Shown here piece by piece: positions 1 through 7,736 of a stretch of 14,712 nucleotides of DNA. Within the stretch, counting starts at the first letter, position 1. Each line of letters opens with the position of its first letter. The position numbers were made by a program, and so were the translations under genes. Source of the DNA: Propionibacteriaceae bacterium (GTDB lineage Bacteria; Actinomycetota; Actinomycetes; Propionibacteriales; Propionibacteriaceae); contig JAIRRM010000037.1 of assembly GCA_031255975.1 (NCBI GenBank), positions 1 to 14,712 of the forward strand, in the 5' to 3' direction. The notes under the pieces were generated by a model. That model was not told the origin of the DNA and made no database searches. It worked only from the letters and a program-made list of their open reading frames with translations.

Positions 1-32
1 ATCAGTTCTTGCAGGGCATCGTGGGTACCCAT
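1..32 (-). CDS. Start of an unidentified gene, cut by the window edge
   Basis: Only the first ten codons are visible, reading M-G-T-H-D-A-L-Q-E-L. An ATG at 32 is preceded by a strong Shine-Dalgarno (GGGGAGG, complement of 39-45) with a 6-nt spacer. The proC stop codon (36-38) lies between that site and the ATG, so the two genes are probably translationally coupled and form one transcript with asd and proC. Too little protein is present to name a function. Confidence 0.65.
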   Translation of the reverse strand, partial: MGTHDALQEL

Positions 33-35
33 GGG

Positions 36-848
36 CTACCTCCCCAGTTCGATTGATTTCTCGTAGCAGGCCTGCATCGCCTCGGTGAACGCCGTACGCA
101 GTTCGTAGGCTTCCAATACGCCAAGCGCCTGTGCCGTGGTGCCGCCGGGGCTGGTGACCATCTCCTTCAACACCGTGGGGTGTTCGCCGGTCTCCAGCAT
201 CAGCCGGGCCGCCCCCAGAATGGTTTGCTCGGTGAGTTGGGTAGCGAGCTGTCTGGTCAACCCCAATCGCACCCCGGCGTCGATCATCGCCTGTGCCACC
301 AAAAAGATGTACGCCGGGCCGCTGCCGGACACCGCCGTCACCGCGTCCTGGTATTTTTCGTCGATGATGACGACTTCGCCGCAAGCCTCCATGATGGTAC
401 GGGCGATGGTCACCTCGGCGTCCGTGGCGTGACCACCGGGGGAGATGGCGGACATGCCCGCCCCCACCTGAGACGGGGTGTTCGGCATCACCCGTATCAC
501 CGGGGTACCCTCGGGCAACGCGCGCTCCAGCTTTTCGGTGGTCAGCCCAGCGGCGAGCGAAATAACAAGCGCCCCTGGTTTCAACTGCCCGCCGATCTCC
601 GCCAGCACTCCCAGCACCTGATACGGCTTGGTGGCGAGGATAACCACGTCGGATTCCCTGGCGGCAGCCTTGTTATCGGTGGTGGTGGCCACGCCGTAAC
701 GCTCGGTGAAACGTGTCAGCTTCTCCGGGTGCGGGCCGGAGACAATCAAACGCACCGCCGGGAAACCCCCGGCCACCAGCGCAGCCAGCACCGTCTCCCC
801 CATCACCCCACCGCCGATGAAAGCGACCCGTTCTCCGCTTAAGCCCAT
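36..848 (-). CDS. proC: Pyrroline-5-carboxylate reductase (ProC)
   Basis: Catalyses the last step of proline synthesis, the NAD(P)H-dependent reduction of 1-pyrroline-5-carboxylate to L-proline in the cytoplasm. The 270-aa protein has the usual family length. Visible are the N-terminal Rossmann motif IGGGVMGE (residues 11-18), MPNTP (121-125), SGSGPAY (174-180) at the dimer and active-site region, and the C-terminal signature PGGTTAQAL (234-242). I chose the ATG at 848 because an AGAGG ribosome site sits about 8 nt upstream and the protein then begins just before the Rossmann strand. An in-frame upstream start at 875 would overlap asd by 10 nt and add nine basic residues. The gene lies 17 nt downstream of asd and runs into a further gene at the left edge, so it is part of an operon. 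Confidence 0.97.
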   Translation of the reverse strand: MGLSGERVAFIGGGVMGETVLAALVAGGFPAVRLIVSGPHPEKLTRFTERYGVATTTDNKAAARESDVVILATKPYQVLGVLAEIGGQLKPGALVISLAAGLTTEKLERALPEGTPVIRVMPNTPSQVGAGMSAISPGGHATDAEVTIARTIMEACGEVVIIDEKYQDAVTAVSGSGPAYIFLVAQAMIDAGVRLGLTRQLATQLTEQTILGAARLMLETGEHPTVLKEMVTSPGGTTAQALGVLEAYELRTAFTEAMQACYEKSIELGR

Positions 849-865
849 AGTTCGCCTCTTTACTG

Positions 866-2073
<1,208 letters not shown>

Positions 2074-2087
2074 TCATCGGCCGACCG

Positions 2088-2957
2088 CTACAACCAACTG
2101 AGCACGTTGTGCAGCAGGGCGTAACCGACGAACGACACCACGTCCAACAGCAGGTGCGCCAAGATGAGCGGCCAGAGTCGCCCCGTCTTCACATAGAACC
2201 ATCCGAACGCCACACCCATCACGAAGTTGCCGATGGCCCCACCAAACCCCTGGTACAGGTGGTAGCCGCCGCGAATCGCCGCCGAGGTGAGAATCCAGCG
2301 CCACGGCCCCCAGTTAAGCTGCGCCCAACGGGTGCCGAGATAACCCACCATGATGACTTCCTCGGTGAATCCGGCGCGGAACGCCGAGAGTACCAGCAGC
2401 GGAATCCTCCCCCAGTGGTCGGTGAGGTTGGCGGCGGCGATGGTGGTGTTGATCCCGATAGCTTTGGCAAACACGTAGAACGCCAGACCGGGAATGCCGA
2501 TGGCGGCGGCGATGGCGAAAGCTTGGGCGACATCACGGCCGGGGCGGGTAGCGTCGAGGCCCATCAGCCGGTACGGGGCATCGCTCGGCGGGAACAGGTT
2601 CTTGATGAGGAACAATGCCAGCAACGCCGGAACCAGCGGTATCAGGTAATCGGTGACGAGGTACATCACATCCAGCCAGGGGCGATCAGGCACCACCGAG
2701 TTGTTGATGGTGGTGGTCTGACTGCCAAGCGATTCGGGACGGGTCAGCTTCTCGATGAGGCTGAGTAGCGAGTAGATCGCGGAACGCCCCAGCGAGATAC
2801 CCAGAATGAGCGCTGTTTCCAGCAGCAGGATACGTTTCGTGCTGGCGTCCAAAACATCCCACTGGTGGGTGCGTCGCAATGGCAAGGTGCGTTCTGGGAG
2901 CGCGGCAACGCTCGCCGGGTCACCCGCCTCAGCTACATTCGGCTGCGCCTCATCCAT
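2088..2957 (-). CDS. CPBP-family intramembrane metalloprotease (CAAX protease/bacteriocin-processing type)
   Basis: A 289-aa multi-pass membrane protein of the CPBP (Abi/CAAX prenyl protease) superfamily. About seven hydrophobic segments span residues 43-285, after a hydrophilic N-terminal tail of about 40 residues. The motifs are in order: FTEEVIMVGYL with the glutamate pair at E199-E200, GGYHLYQG with H233, GNFVMG with N244, and LAHLLLDV with H268. These acidic, histidine and asparagine residues are the expected metal or active-site ligands. The family usually has arginine in EExxxR, and here that place is hydrophobic. The substrate cannot be inferred; members process peptides or act in envelope stress and immunity to bacteriocins. 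The ATG at 2957 has AGGA 7 nt upstream. It is transcribed away from the VOC gene and may read through to asd, though a 172-nt gap with repeats lies between. Confidence 0.86.
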   Translation of the reverse strand: MDEAQPNVAEAGDPASVAALPERTLPLRRTHQWDVLDASTKRILLLETALILGISLGRSAIYSLLSLIEKLTRPESLGSQTTTINNSVVPDRPWLDVMYLVTDYLIPLVPALLALFLIKNLFPPSDAPYRLMGLDATRPGRDVAQAFAIAAAIGIPGLAFYVFAKAIGINTTIAAANLTDHWGRIPLLVLSAFRAGFTEEVIMVGYLGTRWAQLNWGPWRWILTSAAIRGGYHLYQGFGGAIGNFVMGVAFGWFYVKTGRLWPLILAHLLLDVVSFVGYALLHNVLSWL

Positions 2958-3312
2958 GACTGCATCCTAACAACCCTGAGCGCTAATGCCTCCGGTGCCG
3001 GTTCGGATTCGCTCCTGGCTCAGGGGCATGGTTACGGTTCGGATTCACGCCCGACCCGTGATCGTGTCCGATTCGCGGTCGCGCGCCTCAGCTTGGATTT
3101 CAGCGGCCACGGCGACACCCGCTCAACTCGAAACCCCACTCTGGATACGCGCCACGCGAGGCATGTGGTATCGCGAAACGCACCGCAAGCGTAGCCATCG
3201 GTTTGCATCACCCCCCACCGAACCGTGGCCCCAAACCGGCACCGGATGCGGTGGTCGTCCGCGTCCGGGCCACGATTTCGTCGCAGACCACCCAGCAAGA
3301 CACAATGGTGGT
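2958..3312. other. Divergent intergenic region between the CPBP and VOC genes
   Basis: This 355-nt stretch separates two divergently transcribed genes and must hold both promoters. I see no convincing protein: the open frames crossing it are rich in Arg and Pro and look like GC-rich noise. It holds a 12-nt direct repeat, CGGTTCGGATTC, at 2999-3010 and 3035-3046, with a partial third copy (GTCCGATTCG) at 3066-3075. The right end is the probable start signal of the VOC gene. No tRNA, terminator or riboswitch was recognised. Confidence 0.6.
2999..3046. repeat. 12-nt direct repeat CGGTTCGGATTC, two copies
   Basis: Identical copies at 2999-3010 and 3035-3046 start 36 nt apart, with a degenerate copy (TCCGATTCG) near 3067. 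They lie 42-90 nt upstream of the CPBP start, where an operator could be, but the unit has no palindromic symmetry. Function unknown. Confidence 0.45.
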
Positions 3313-3313
3313 A
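3301..3313 (+). promoter_or_regulatory. Possible -10 box of a leaderless start for the VOC gene
   Basis: CACAAT at 3301-3306 lies six bases before the ATG at 3313, the distance expected between a -10 hexamer and the transcription start. No Shine-Dalgarno precedes this ATG. Both facts fit a leaderless mRNA beginning at the A of the start codon, which is common in actinobacteria. The -35 region is not convincing, so this is tentative. Confidence 0.3.
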
Positions 3314-3954
3314 TGCGTCTCGACTCGCTCAGCTTCGCCGCCGGCCCCGATGGTCTGAAAGCCGATGTGGCGAAGCTGTCCGATCTGCTGGGGGCGAAGT
3401 TCCGTGATGGCGGGGTACACCCGCGGTTCGGCACCCGTAACTACATCTTGCCGCTGGTCGGCGCGCGCTATCTGGAAGTGGTCGAGGTGCTCGATCATCC
3501 GGTGGCTGAAAAAGCATTTTTCGGCAAGGCGGTACGCGCCCGGCAGGAGGCTGGCGGCGGCTGGCTCACCTGGGTGATCTCGGTGGACGATCTCGGCGAT
3601 TACGAGAGAAGGCTCGGACGTGACGCGGCCCTGGGGCAGCGTCGTTTCCCCGACGGACGGCTGCTGGAATGGCACCAGATCGGCCTCATCGAGGGTATCG
3701 TCGCCGAGCGCGCGTTGCCGTACTTCATTCATTGGGACAGCCCGGAGGATGTGTTGCCCGGCGCGCTAGCCAGCGTCACCAGCGTCTCCAAACTGGAACT
3801 CTCCGGGTCGAAAGCCCACGTCGCGGAGTGGATCGGAGCCGAGATCGGCGACACTTTTGACGGGGTGGAGTTCAGTTTCCGCTCCCCCAACGGTAGGCCC
3901 GGCTTGGATGCCGTGACCTTCGTCACCGCCGACCGTCGCGTGGTGCGAATCTAG
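3313..3954 (+). CDS. VOC/glyoxalase-like domain protein
   Basis: A 213-aa soluble protein resembling the glyoxalase-like (PF13468 type) members of the vicinal oxygen chelate superfamily. Residues 1-125 look like one module: an N-terminal beta-alpha start (MRLDSLSFAA), HPRFGTRNYILPL (36-48), YLEVVEVLDHP (53-63), WLTWVISVDDL (84-94) and LEWHQIG (118-124). The second half, from about residue 136 (LPYFIHWD) through FSFRSPNGRPGLDAVTFV (188-204), looks like a further half-module. Histidines and glutamates that could bind metal are present (H36, E55, H121, H140), but I cannot assign ligands or a substrate. I rejected the longer in-frame start at 2986 because its added 109 residues are Arg/Pro-rich noise. 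The DUF501 gene starts 10 nt after the stop, so it leads the VOC-DUF501-ppx operon. Confidence 0.78.
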   Translation: MRLDSLSFAAGPDGLKADVAKLSDLLGAKFRDGGVHPRFGTRNYILPLVGARYLEVVEVLDHPVAEKAFFGKAVRARQEAGGGWLTWVISVDDLGDYERRLGRDAALGQRRFPDGRLLEWHQIGLIEGIVAERALPYFIHWDSPEDVLPGALASVTSVSKLELSGSKAHVAEWIGAEIGDTFDGVEFSFRSPNGRPGLDAVTFVTADRRVVRI

Positions 3955-3964
3955 GCGTCAACCG

Positions 3965-4516
3965 ATGGAATGCCCCTTCGAGACGGCCTCCGACGGGGGC
4001 TCTCCCAAGGATCGCGTCTCGCCGCAGCCCGCCACCGACCATGACATCGAGGTGATGTCGGCACAGTTGGGGCGCCCGGCGCGCGGCGCTATCGCCGTGG
4101 GGTGGCGCTGCCCTTGTGGCAACCCGGCGGTCACTCTGACCGCACCCCGTCTACCAGATGGCACCCCGTTTCCCACCATGTACTACCTCTCTTGCCCCAG
4201 GGCCGTCTCCGCCGTGTCTCGGCTAGAGGCAAATGGCCTGATGGATACGTATAACGCCCGACTTGCCACCGAACCGGAGCTGGCGGAGGCGTACGCGGCG
4301 GCGCATCAGTCATACCTCGCTGATCGTGCTGCGCTGCCCGGCGGCACCGCCGTACCTGAGACCGATGGAGTGAGCGCCGGTGGGATGCCGACGCGGGTGA
4401 AATGCCTGCACGCGCTGCTGGCTCACGCATTGGCCGCCGGGCCGGGTGTGAATCCCATCGGCGACGAGGTGCGGGAATTGATCGGCGAGTTCTGGGGTGA
4501 ACCGTGTCTGCCATGA
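3965..4516 (+). CDS. DUF501 family protein
   Basis: A 183-aa cytoplasmic protein of the actinobacterial DUF501 family, function unknown. Diagnostic stretches are RGAIAVGWRCPCGNPAV (residues 40-56), PRLPDGTPFPTMYYLSCPR (61-79), LEANGLM (87-93), and the C-terminal GMPTRVKCLHALLAHALA (140-157) with VNPIGDEV (162-169). The conserved C49, C51, C77, C147, H149 and H154 could form a metal site; that is inference. The first 30 residues look poorly conserved, and the ATG at 3965 lacks a clear ribosome site, so the true start could lie further in. In actinobacteria such as Mycobacterium the gene typically sits between the FtsB/DivIC gene and ppx, downstream of eno. Here a VOC gene takes the upstream place. 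It overlaps ppx. Confidence 0.93.
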   Translation: MECPFETASDGGSPKDRVSPQPATDHDIEVMSAQLGRPARGAIAVGWRCPCGNPAVTLTAPRLPDGTPFPTMYYLSCPRAVSAVSRLEANGLMDTYNARLATEPELAEAYAAAHQSYLADRAALPGGTAVPETDGVSAGGMPTRVKCLHALLAHALAAGPGVNPIGDEVRELIGEFWGEPCLP

Positions 4517-5436
4517 ACCGCACGGTTGCCGCCGTGGACTGCGGCACCAACACCATCCGGTTGCTCATCGCAACCCGCGACGGCGACGGCACCTTCACCG
4601 AACTGACCCGCGAGCAGCGCTTCGTTGGGCTGGGTCAAGGGGTGGATGCCACCGGCGCTTTCGATGACGCCGCGGTGGTACGTACCTTCGCTGCCTGTGA
4701 GGAATATGCCGCCATCATCGCCGAAAACCGCGTTGACCAGGTGCGCTTTGTCGCCACTTCCGCCACCCGCGACGCCGCCAACCGCGCCGAGTTTTTGAGT
4801 GGGGTGGCGCTGCGGCTGGGGGTGACCCCCGAGGTGATCTCCGGCGACGAGGAGGCCATTCTCAGTTTTCGGGGTGCCTTGTCGGGACTGGGAAACGTCA
4901 GGGGGCCCGTCCTGGTGATCGACTCCGGCGGCGGCTCCACCGAGTTGGTACGCGGCCTGACGGACGGCACCATCACCGAAGCGGTCAGCCTTGACATCGG
5001 CTCGCGGCGCATTCGTGAACGCTATCTGCTCAGCGACCCGCCCACCGAAGCGCAGGTTCACGCCGCCCGCAAAGAGGTACGCAAACTGCTGGGGGCGACG
5101 GGTATCGATTTTGACGAGGTACGCACCGCCGTCGCCGTCGCGGGCACCATCACCACCATGTCCGCGCTCGTCCAGGGACTGCCGGTATACGAGCGTAGCC
5201 GGGTGCACCTGTCACGGCTACGACGCGACAACATCGCCGATCTGACCGGACGGCTGCTCAGCAGCACCGCCGCCGAAATCGAGGCGATGGGGCCGGTGCA
5301 ACCAGAGCGCGCCAAGGTGCTAGCCGCCGGGGCGCTGCTAGTCAACGAGATAGCCCAACGCATCGGCCCTGCCGAGTTGACGGTGAGCGAATCTGACATC
5401 TTGGACGGCATCGCGTTAGGGTTATTATCGTCCTGA
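4504..5436 (+). CDS. ppx: Exopolyphosphatase/pppGpp phosphohydrolase (Ppx/GppA family)
   Basis: A 310-aa member of the ASKHA-fold Ppx/GppA family, which releases phosphate from polyphosphate ends or converts pppGpp to ppGpp. It matches the short actinobacterial form without the C-terminal HD-like domain. Visible are the first phosphate loop VDCGTNTIRLL (residues 11-21), ATSATRDAANR (84-94), GDEEA (114-118) with the catalytic-type glutamates, and the second phosphate loop IDSGGGSTEL (139-148). Two starts are possible. GTG at 4504 has GGGGTGA (4494-4500) close upstream, so I chose it; ATG at 4513 would give a classic ATGA overlap with the DUF501 stop and 307 aa. The final codons are unusual: three TTA leucines lie among the last seven sense codons, overlapping what looks like the promoter of the downstream tRNA. 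Confidence 0.95.
   Translation: MSAMNRTVAAVDCGTNTIRLLIATRDGDGTFTELTREQRFVGLGQGVDATGAFDDAAVVRTFAACEEYAAIIAENRVDQVRFVATSATRDAANRAEFLSGVALRLGVTPEVISGDEEAILSFRGALSGLGNVRGPVLVIDSGGGSTELVRGLTDGTITEAVSLDIGSRRIRERYLLSDPPTEAQVHAARKEVRKLLGATGIDFDEVRTAVAVAGTITTMSALVQGLPVYERSRVHLSRLRRDNIADLTGRLLSSTAAEIEAMGPVQPERAKVLAAGALLVNEIAQRIGPAELTVSESDILDGIALGLLSS
5401..5428 (+). promoter_or_regulatory. Probable promoter of the tRNA, inside the 3' end of ppx
   Basis: TTGGAC at 5401-5406 and TATTAT at 5423-5428 are 16 nt apart. The -10 matches the TATAAT consensus at five of six positions; the -35 match is weaker. Transcription would start near 5435, about 20 nt before the tRNA 5' end at 5455, leaving a short leader for RNase P. 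The -10 box is an AT-rich island in GC-rich DNA and creates the TTA codons at the end of ppx. Confidence 0.55.
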
Positions 5437-5454
5437 TAGCCACACCAGGCACCA

Positions 5455-5528
5455 GCCCTCATAGCCCAATAGGTAGAGGCAGGCGGCTTAAACCCGCCTT
5501 GTTGTCGGTTCGAGTCCGACTGGGGGCA
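5455..5528 (+). tRNA. tRNA with anticodon UAA (nominal tRNA-Leu) and a short, class-I variable loop
   Basis: A 74-nt cloverleaf folds by eye. The acceptor GCCCTCA (5455-5461) pairs with TGGGGGC (5521-5527), with one G-T pair and discriminator A at 5528. The D arm is 5464-5480, with GCC/GGC paired and the GG pair at 5472-5473. The anticodon stem GGCGG/CCGCC (5482-5486 and 5494-5498) closes a seven-base loop CTTAAAC, giving anticodon TAA at 5489-5491. The variable loop is TTGTT (5499-5503). The T arm is GTCGG-TTCGAGT-CCGAC (5504-5520). No 3' CCA is encoded. UAA reads the leucine codon UUA, but standard bacterial tRNA-Leu has a long variable arm, so charging with leucine is unproven. It lies 18 nt after the ppx stop. 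Confidence 0.88.
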
Positions 5529-5542
5529 CGGAGTTGGCTCCG
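5529..5542 (+). other. Small hairpin directly after the tRNA
   Basis: CGGAG and CTCCG (5529-5533 and 5538-5542) form a 5-bp stem with loop TTGG, starting at the base after the discriminator. There is no T-run behind it, so it is not a classical intrinsic terminator. It may help 3'-end processing or end transcription weakly. Between it and the convergent ATPase stop at 5647 I see only another 5-bp hairpin (TCGGG/CCCGA, 5611-5629). Confidence 0.35.
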
Positions 5543-5646
5543 ACCGGCTACCCGCTGGAACACCCACCTCAGGTGATGGCAAGTTTCTCAACAGCAGGGC
5601 CGAAACTCAATCGGGCAAGGTCAACCCGACCCACGGCCGGCGATCC

Positions 5647-6963
5647 TCAAACCTCAGAGCCGGGGCATAGCGAAGCGGCAGCATACAGCGGCAGTGACAC
5701 CACGCCGCCTTTACTGCCGAAATTGCGGGTGCTAAACCGAATGACGTACGGGGGATCAAATCGGCTCCGGTATGCCTCCAGGCTCGCAGACTTGACTCGT
5801 ATCCCCGCCTTGACCTCCAGCGGGATAACGCCCTCGTCGGTGTCCATGACGAAGTCGATTTCGGCATTGTTGTCGTCACGCCAGTAGAACAGCGGGACAC
5901 CGCGCGCGGCTAGCTGACAAGCGACGTAGTTTTCAGCGATTGCCCCTCTAAATGGCATGTCGTGGTCAAATAGCACGGCGGCGGCGCGTACCCCGGCTAG
6001 CTGGCAAAGCAGACCCGTGTCGTTCAGAAACAGCTTGAAAAAGCCGTCCCGTTCATACGCCCTGAGCGGGCTGGTCGGAGTACTGACCATGGTTACACAG
6101 CGAACGATCTCAGACGCGACGAGCCAACTGAGCGCCGAGGCGTAATCACGCGCCCGAGCCCCGGCACGCACTTCCGCGTACTGAAACTTACGACTGGCGT
6201 TGCCCAGTTGGGAGGGCAGCGAGCGATATACCGCCTGGATTCGCGCCGCTTCCATCGGGGTGAGAATGTGCTTCGACATGTCCGCCAGGTAGGACTCCGA
6301 AATGGCGTCCAGGATGCCACGGTCGGTACGTAGCGGATCGATGTCATGCGCAATCAGGTTAGCTACCGCCTCCGGCATTCCGCCTACCCAGAGGTAGCAC
6401 CGATACAGGTCGAGGCAATGTTCGTGCAACGGGGCAGGCAGTTGGGCGCGTTGCGCGCTGTGCTGCAAGATTTCATCCCAAAGCGCGTCTTGGCCGAGGG
6501 CGCTGAGATATTCGGGGAAGTCCATGGGAGCTAGCCGCAGTAATTCGACCTTGCCGACAGGGAACGATTTTGAGAATCTGGCCAGACTGACCCCCAACAG
6601 GGAACCGGCGCAGATGATCTGATACGGGGTGGGATCTTCGGCAAAGAACTTCAGTGATTCGATGAAATCCTCACTGACCTGCACCTCGTCAAAGAACAGC
6701 ACCGTCGATTCAAAATCGACAGCGTGGCCCAGTAGCAGTTGCAGCCGCTTCACCTTCCGCTCGGTGGGGATGGCTTCAGCGAACAGCGCCACGATGTCGG
6801 GGCGTTCGCTCAAGGTGATGGTCTCCGTCGCCGCGAACTCGCGGCGGCAGAACTCCTTTATGACGTATGTCTTGCCAACCTGCCTGGCACCGAGCACGAG
6901 TAGCGGTTTGGCCGCACCGCGACGTTTCCACTCCAGCAACTGACGGTAGATGCGACGTTTCAT
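5647..6963 (-). CDS. AAA ATPase with DUF4143 domain (AAA_14 family)
   Basis: A 438-aa protein of the widespread ATP-binding AAA_14/DUF4143 family, with no established cellular role; members are often lone, mobile genes. The N-terminal ATPase has Walker A GARQVGKT (residues 25-32), Walker B LFFDE (89-93) and the sensor-like AGSLLG (119-124). The middle, about residues 180-340, is helical with winged-helix character. The C-terminal DUF4143 region carries AENYVACQL (343-351), AEIDFVM (367-373) and PLEVKAG (381-387); E344, D370, E383 and K385 resemble a PD-(D/E)XK nuclease core. Whether it cuts nucleic acid is unknown. The ATG at 6963 has TTGGAG just upstream. The gene faces the tRNA convergently and is flanked by its own AT-rich upstream region, so it is probably a single-gene unit and perhaps an insertion into the ppx-tRNA/ftsB neighbourhood. 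Confidence 0.92.
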   Translation of the reverse strand: MKRRIYRQLLEWKRRGAAKPLLVLGARQVGKTYVIKEFCRREFAATETITLSERPDIVALFAEAIPTERKVKRLQLLLGHAVDFESTVLFFDEVQVSEDFIESLKFFAEDPTPYQIICAGSLLGVSLARFSKSFPVGKVELLRLAPMDFPEYLSALGQDALWDEILQHSAQRAQLPAPLHEHCLDLYRCYLWVGGMPEAVANLIAHDIDPLRTDRGILDAISESYLADMSKHILTPMEAARIQAVYRSLPSQLGNASRKFQYAEVRAGARARDYASALSWLVASEIVRCVTMVSTPTSPLRAYERDGFFKLFLNDTGLLCQLAGVRAAAVLFDHDMPFRGAIAENYVACQLAARGVPLFYWRDDNNAEIDFVMDTDEGVIPLEVKAGIRVKSASLEAYRSRFDPPYVIRFSTRNFGSKGGVVSLPLYAAASLCPGSEV

Positions 6964-7000
6964 GCCACTCCAACCACACCTTTTCGGTTCACTCTATGGC

Positions 7001-7056
7001 ATTAATTTACACATTTTCCGTGGTTTTTACACCAGCTAGTCGCACATTATCCTGGC
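7001..7056 (-). promoter_or_regulatory. AT-rich upstream region of the ATPase gene with repeated GTGTAAA
   Basis: In GC-rich surroundings this short stretch is markedly AT-rich. Read on the minus strand it holds GTGTAAA twice (complement of 7026-7032 and 7006-7012), exactly 20 nt apart, followed by AT-rich TTAAT next to the second copy. It lies 38-93 nt upstream of the ATPase start and downstream of the ftsB stop, so it most likely holds the ATPase promoter, possibly with a two-site operator. No exact -35/-10 pair can be fixed. Confidence 0.4.
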
Positions 7057-7098
7057 ATAGCGCTCAGACTGACCCCGTATGCGAGGGAAGAAGGTACG

Positions 7099-7731
7099 CT
7101 AGCGCGGCTCGTCGATGACACTCGGCTGCTTCGGGGCGGGCTCGGGGTCGTCGGCGGTACCGATGGAAAGCCACAGCCGCTCGAACCACATCTCGGGGTG
7201 TTCGTCCTCCGGCAGAGTGCCAGTGCGTTGGATGGGGGTTCCGGCACCAAGCGGTTGCCCGTCCGGCCCCAGTACGATGAAACCGATCTCGCCAGGTACC
7301 ACCCAGCCGAGCCGCTCCCGAGCCTGCACCTGTACGTAATTCGGGTCCTGCCAGCGCCGCAGTTCGTCCTCCAACTGGGTGATGGAGTCTTCCAGTCGCT
7401 GAATTTCTGCGGTAGCCTGCGCGGTGGCGGCACGCAACTCGAACAGCCGAATGACATCCCTGCCATACATCATGGCGAACACCACCGCTACGCCGACAAT
7501 CACCCAAGTGATGCCCACCGCACCCCGAATCCCGCGCCGCAGCGGAGCAGCCAACCCGGACGCTAGCTGCTCATCGGGTTGGGTGTCGGTGCCCAGCAAC
7601 ACGTCTTTAGCCGAGGTGTCGACGGGTCGTCCCGCTCGGAGATTCGGACGCGCCAACGTACGCGACCGCGGAGACCCTCGCCCCGGGCCCTCGGTCTGGG
7701 GAAGCTTATTTCTAGAGCCGGGCATCAACAC
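7099..7731 (-). CDS. ftsB: FtsB/DivIC-like septum formation initiator
   Basis: A 210-aa bitopic membrane protein of the FtsB/DivIC family, which forms part of the FtsQ-FtsB-FtsL divisome complex. A 65-residue basic, disordered cytoplasmic tail is followed by one membrane helix (about 70-89), a coiled coil (about 95-127, LFELRAATAQATAEIQRLED), and the family's conserved end DPNYVQVQARERLGWVVPGE (129-148). A Pro- and acid-rich tail follows. Three starts are stacked as GTG-TTG-ATG at 7731, 7728 and 7725, and no clear ribosome site is seen. The upstream stop lies 5 nt away, so coupling is likely. In other actinobacteria this gene normally sits between eno and DUF501 on the same strand. Here it is apart from DUF501-ppx, in the opposite orientation and last in a glycosidase-led operon. 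Confidence 0.87.
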   Translation of the reverse strand: MLMPGSRNKLPQTEGPGRGSPRSRTLARPNLRAGRPVDTSAKDVLLGTDTQPDEQLASGLAAPLRRGIRGAVGITWVIVGVAVVFAMMYGRDVIRLFELRAATAQATAEIQRLEDSITQLEDELRRWQDPNYVQVQARERLGWVVPGEIGFIVLGPDGQPLGAGTPIQRTGTLPEDEHPEMWFERLWLSIGTADDPEPAPKQPSVIDEPR

Positions 7732-7736
7732 CAGTA

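Noticed and set aside
2986..3312. Upstream extension of the VOC protein by 109 residues
   Set aside because: The added segment is Arg/Pro/Thr-rich without family resemblance, and the core begins exactly at the ATG at 3313.
4423..5208. Minus-strand frame of 261 codons over DUF501 and ppx
   Set aside because: Antisense to two recognised families; low-complexity Gly/Asp-rich product.
5455..5646. tRNA 3' end as an integration (att) site
   Set aside because: I found no second copy of the T-arm/acceptor sequence elsewhere in the window and no integrase gene. It remains possible only outside this window.
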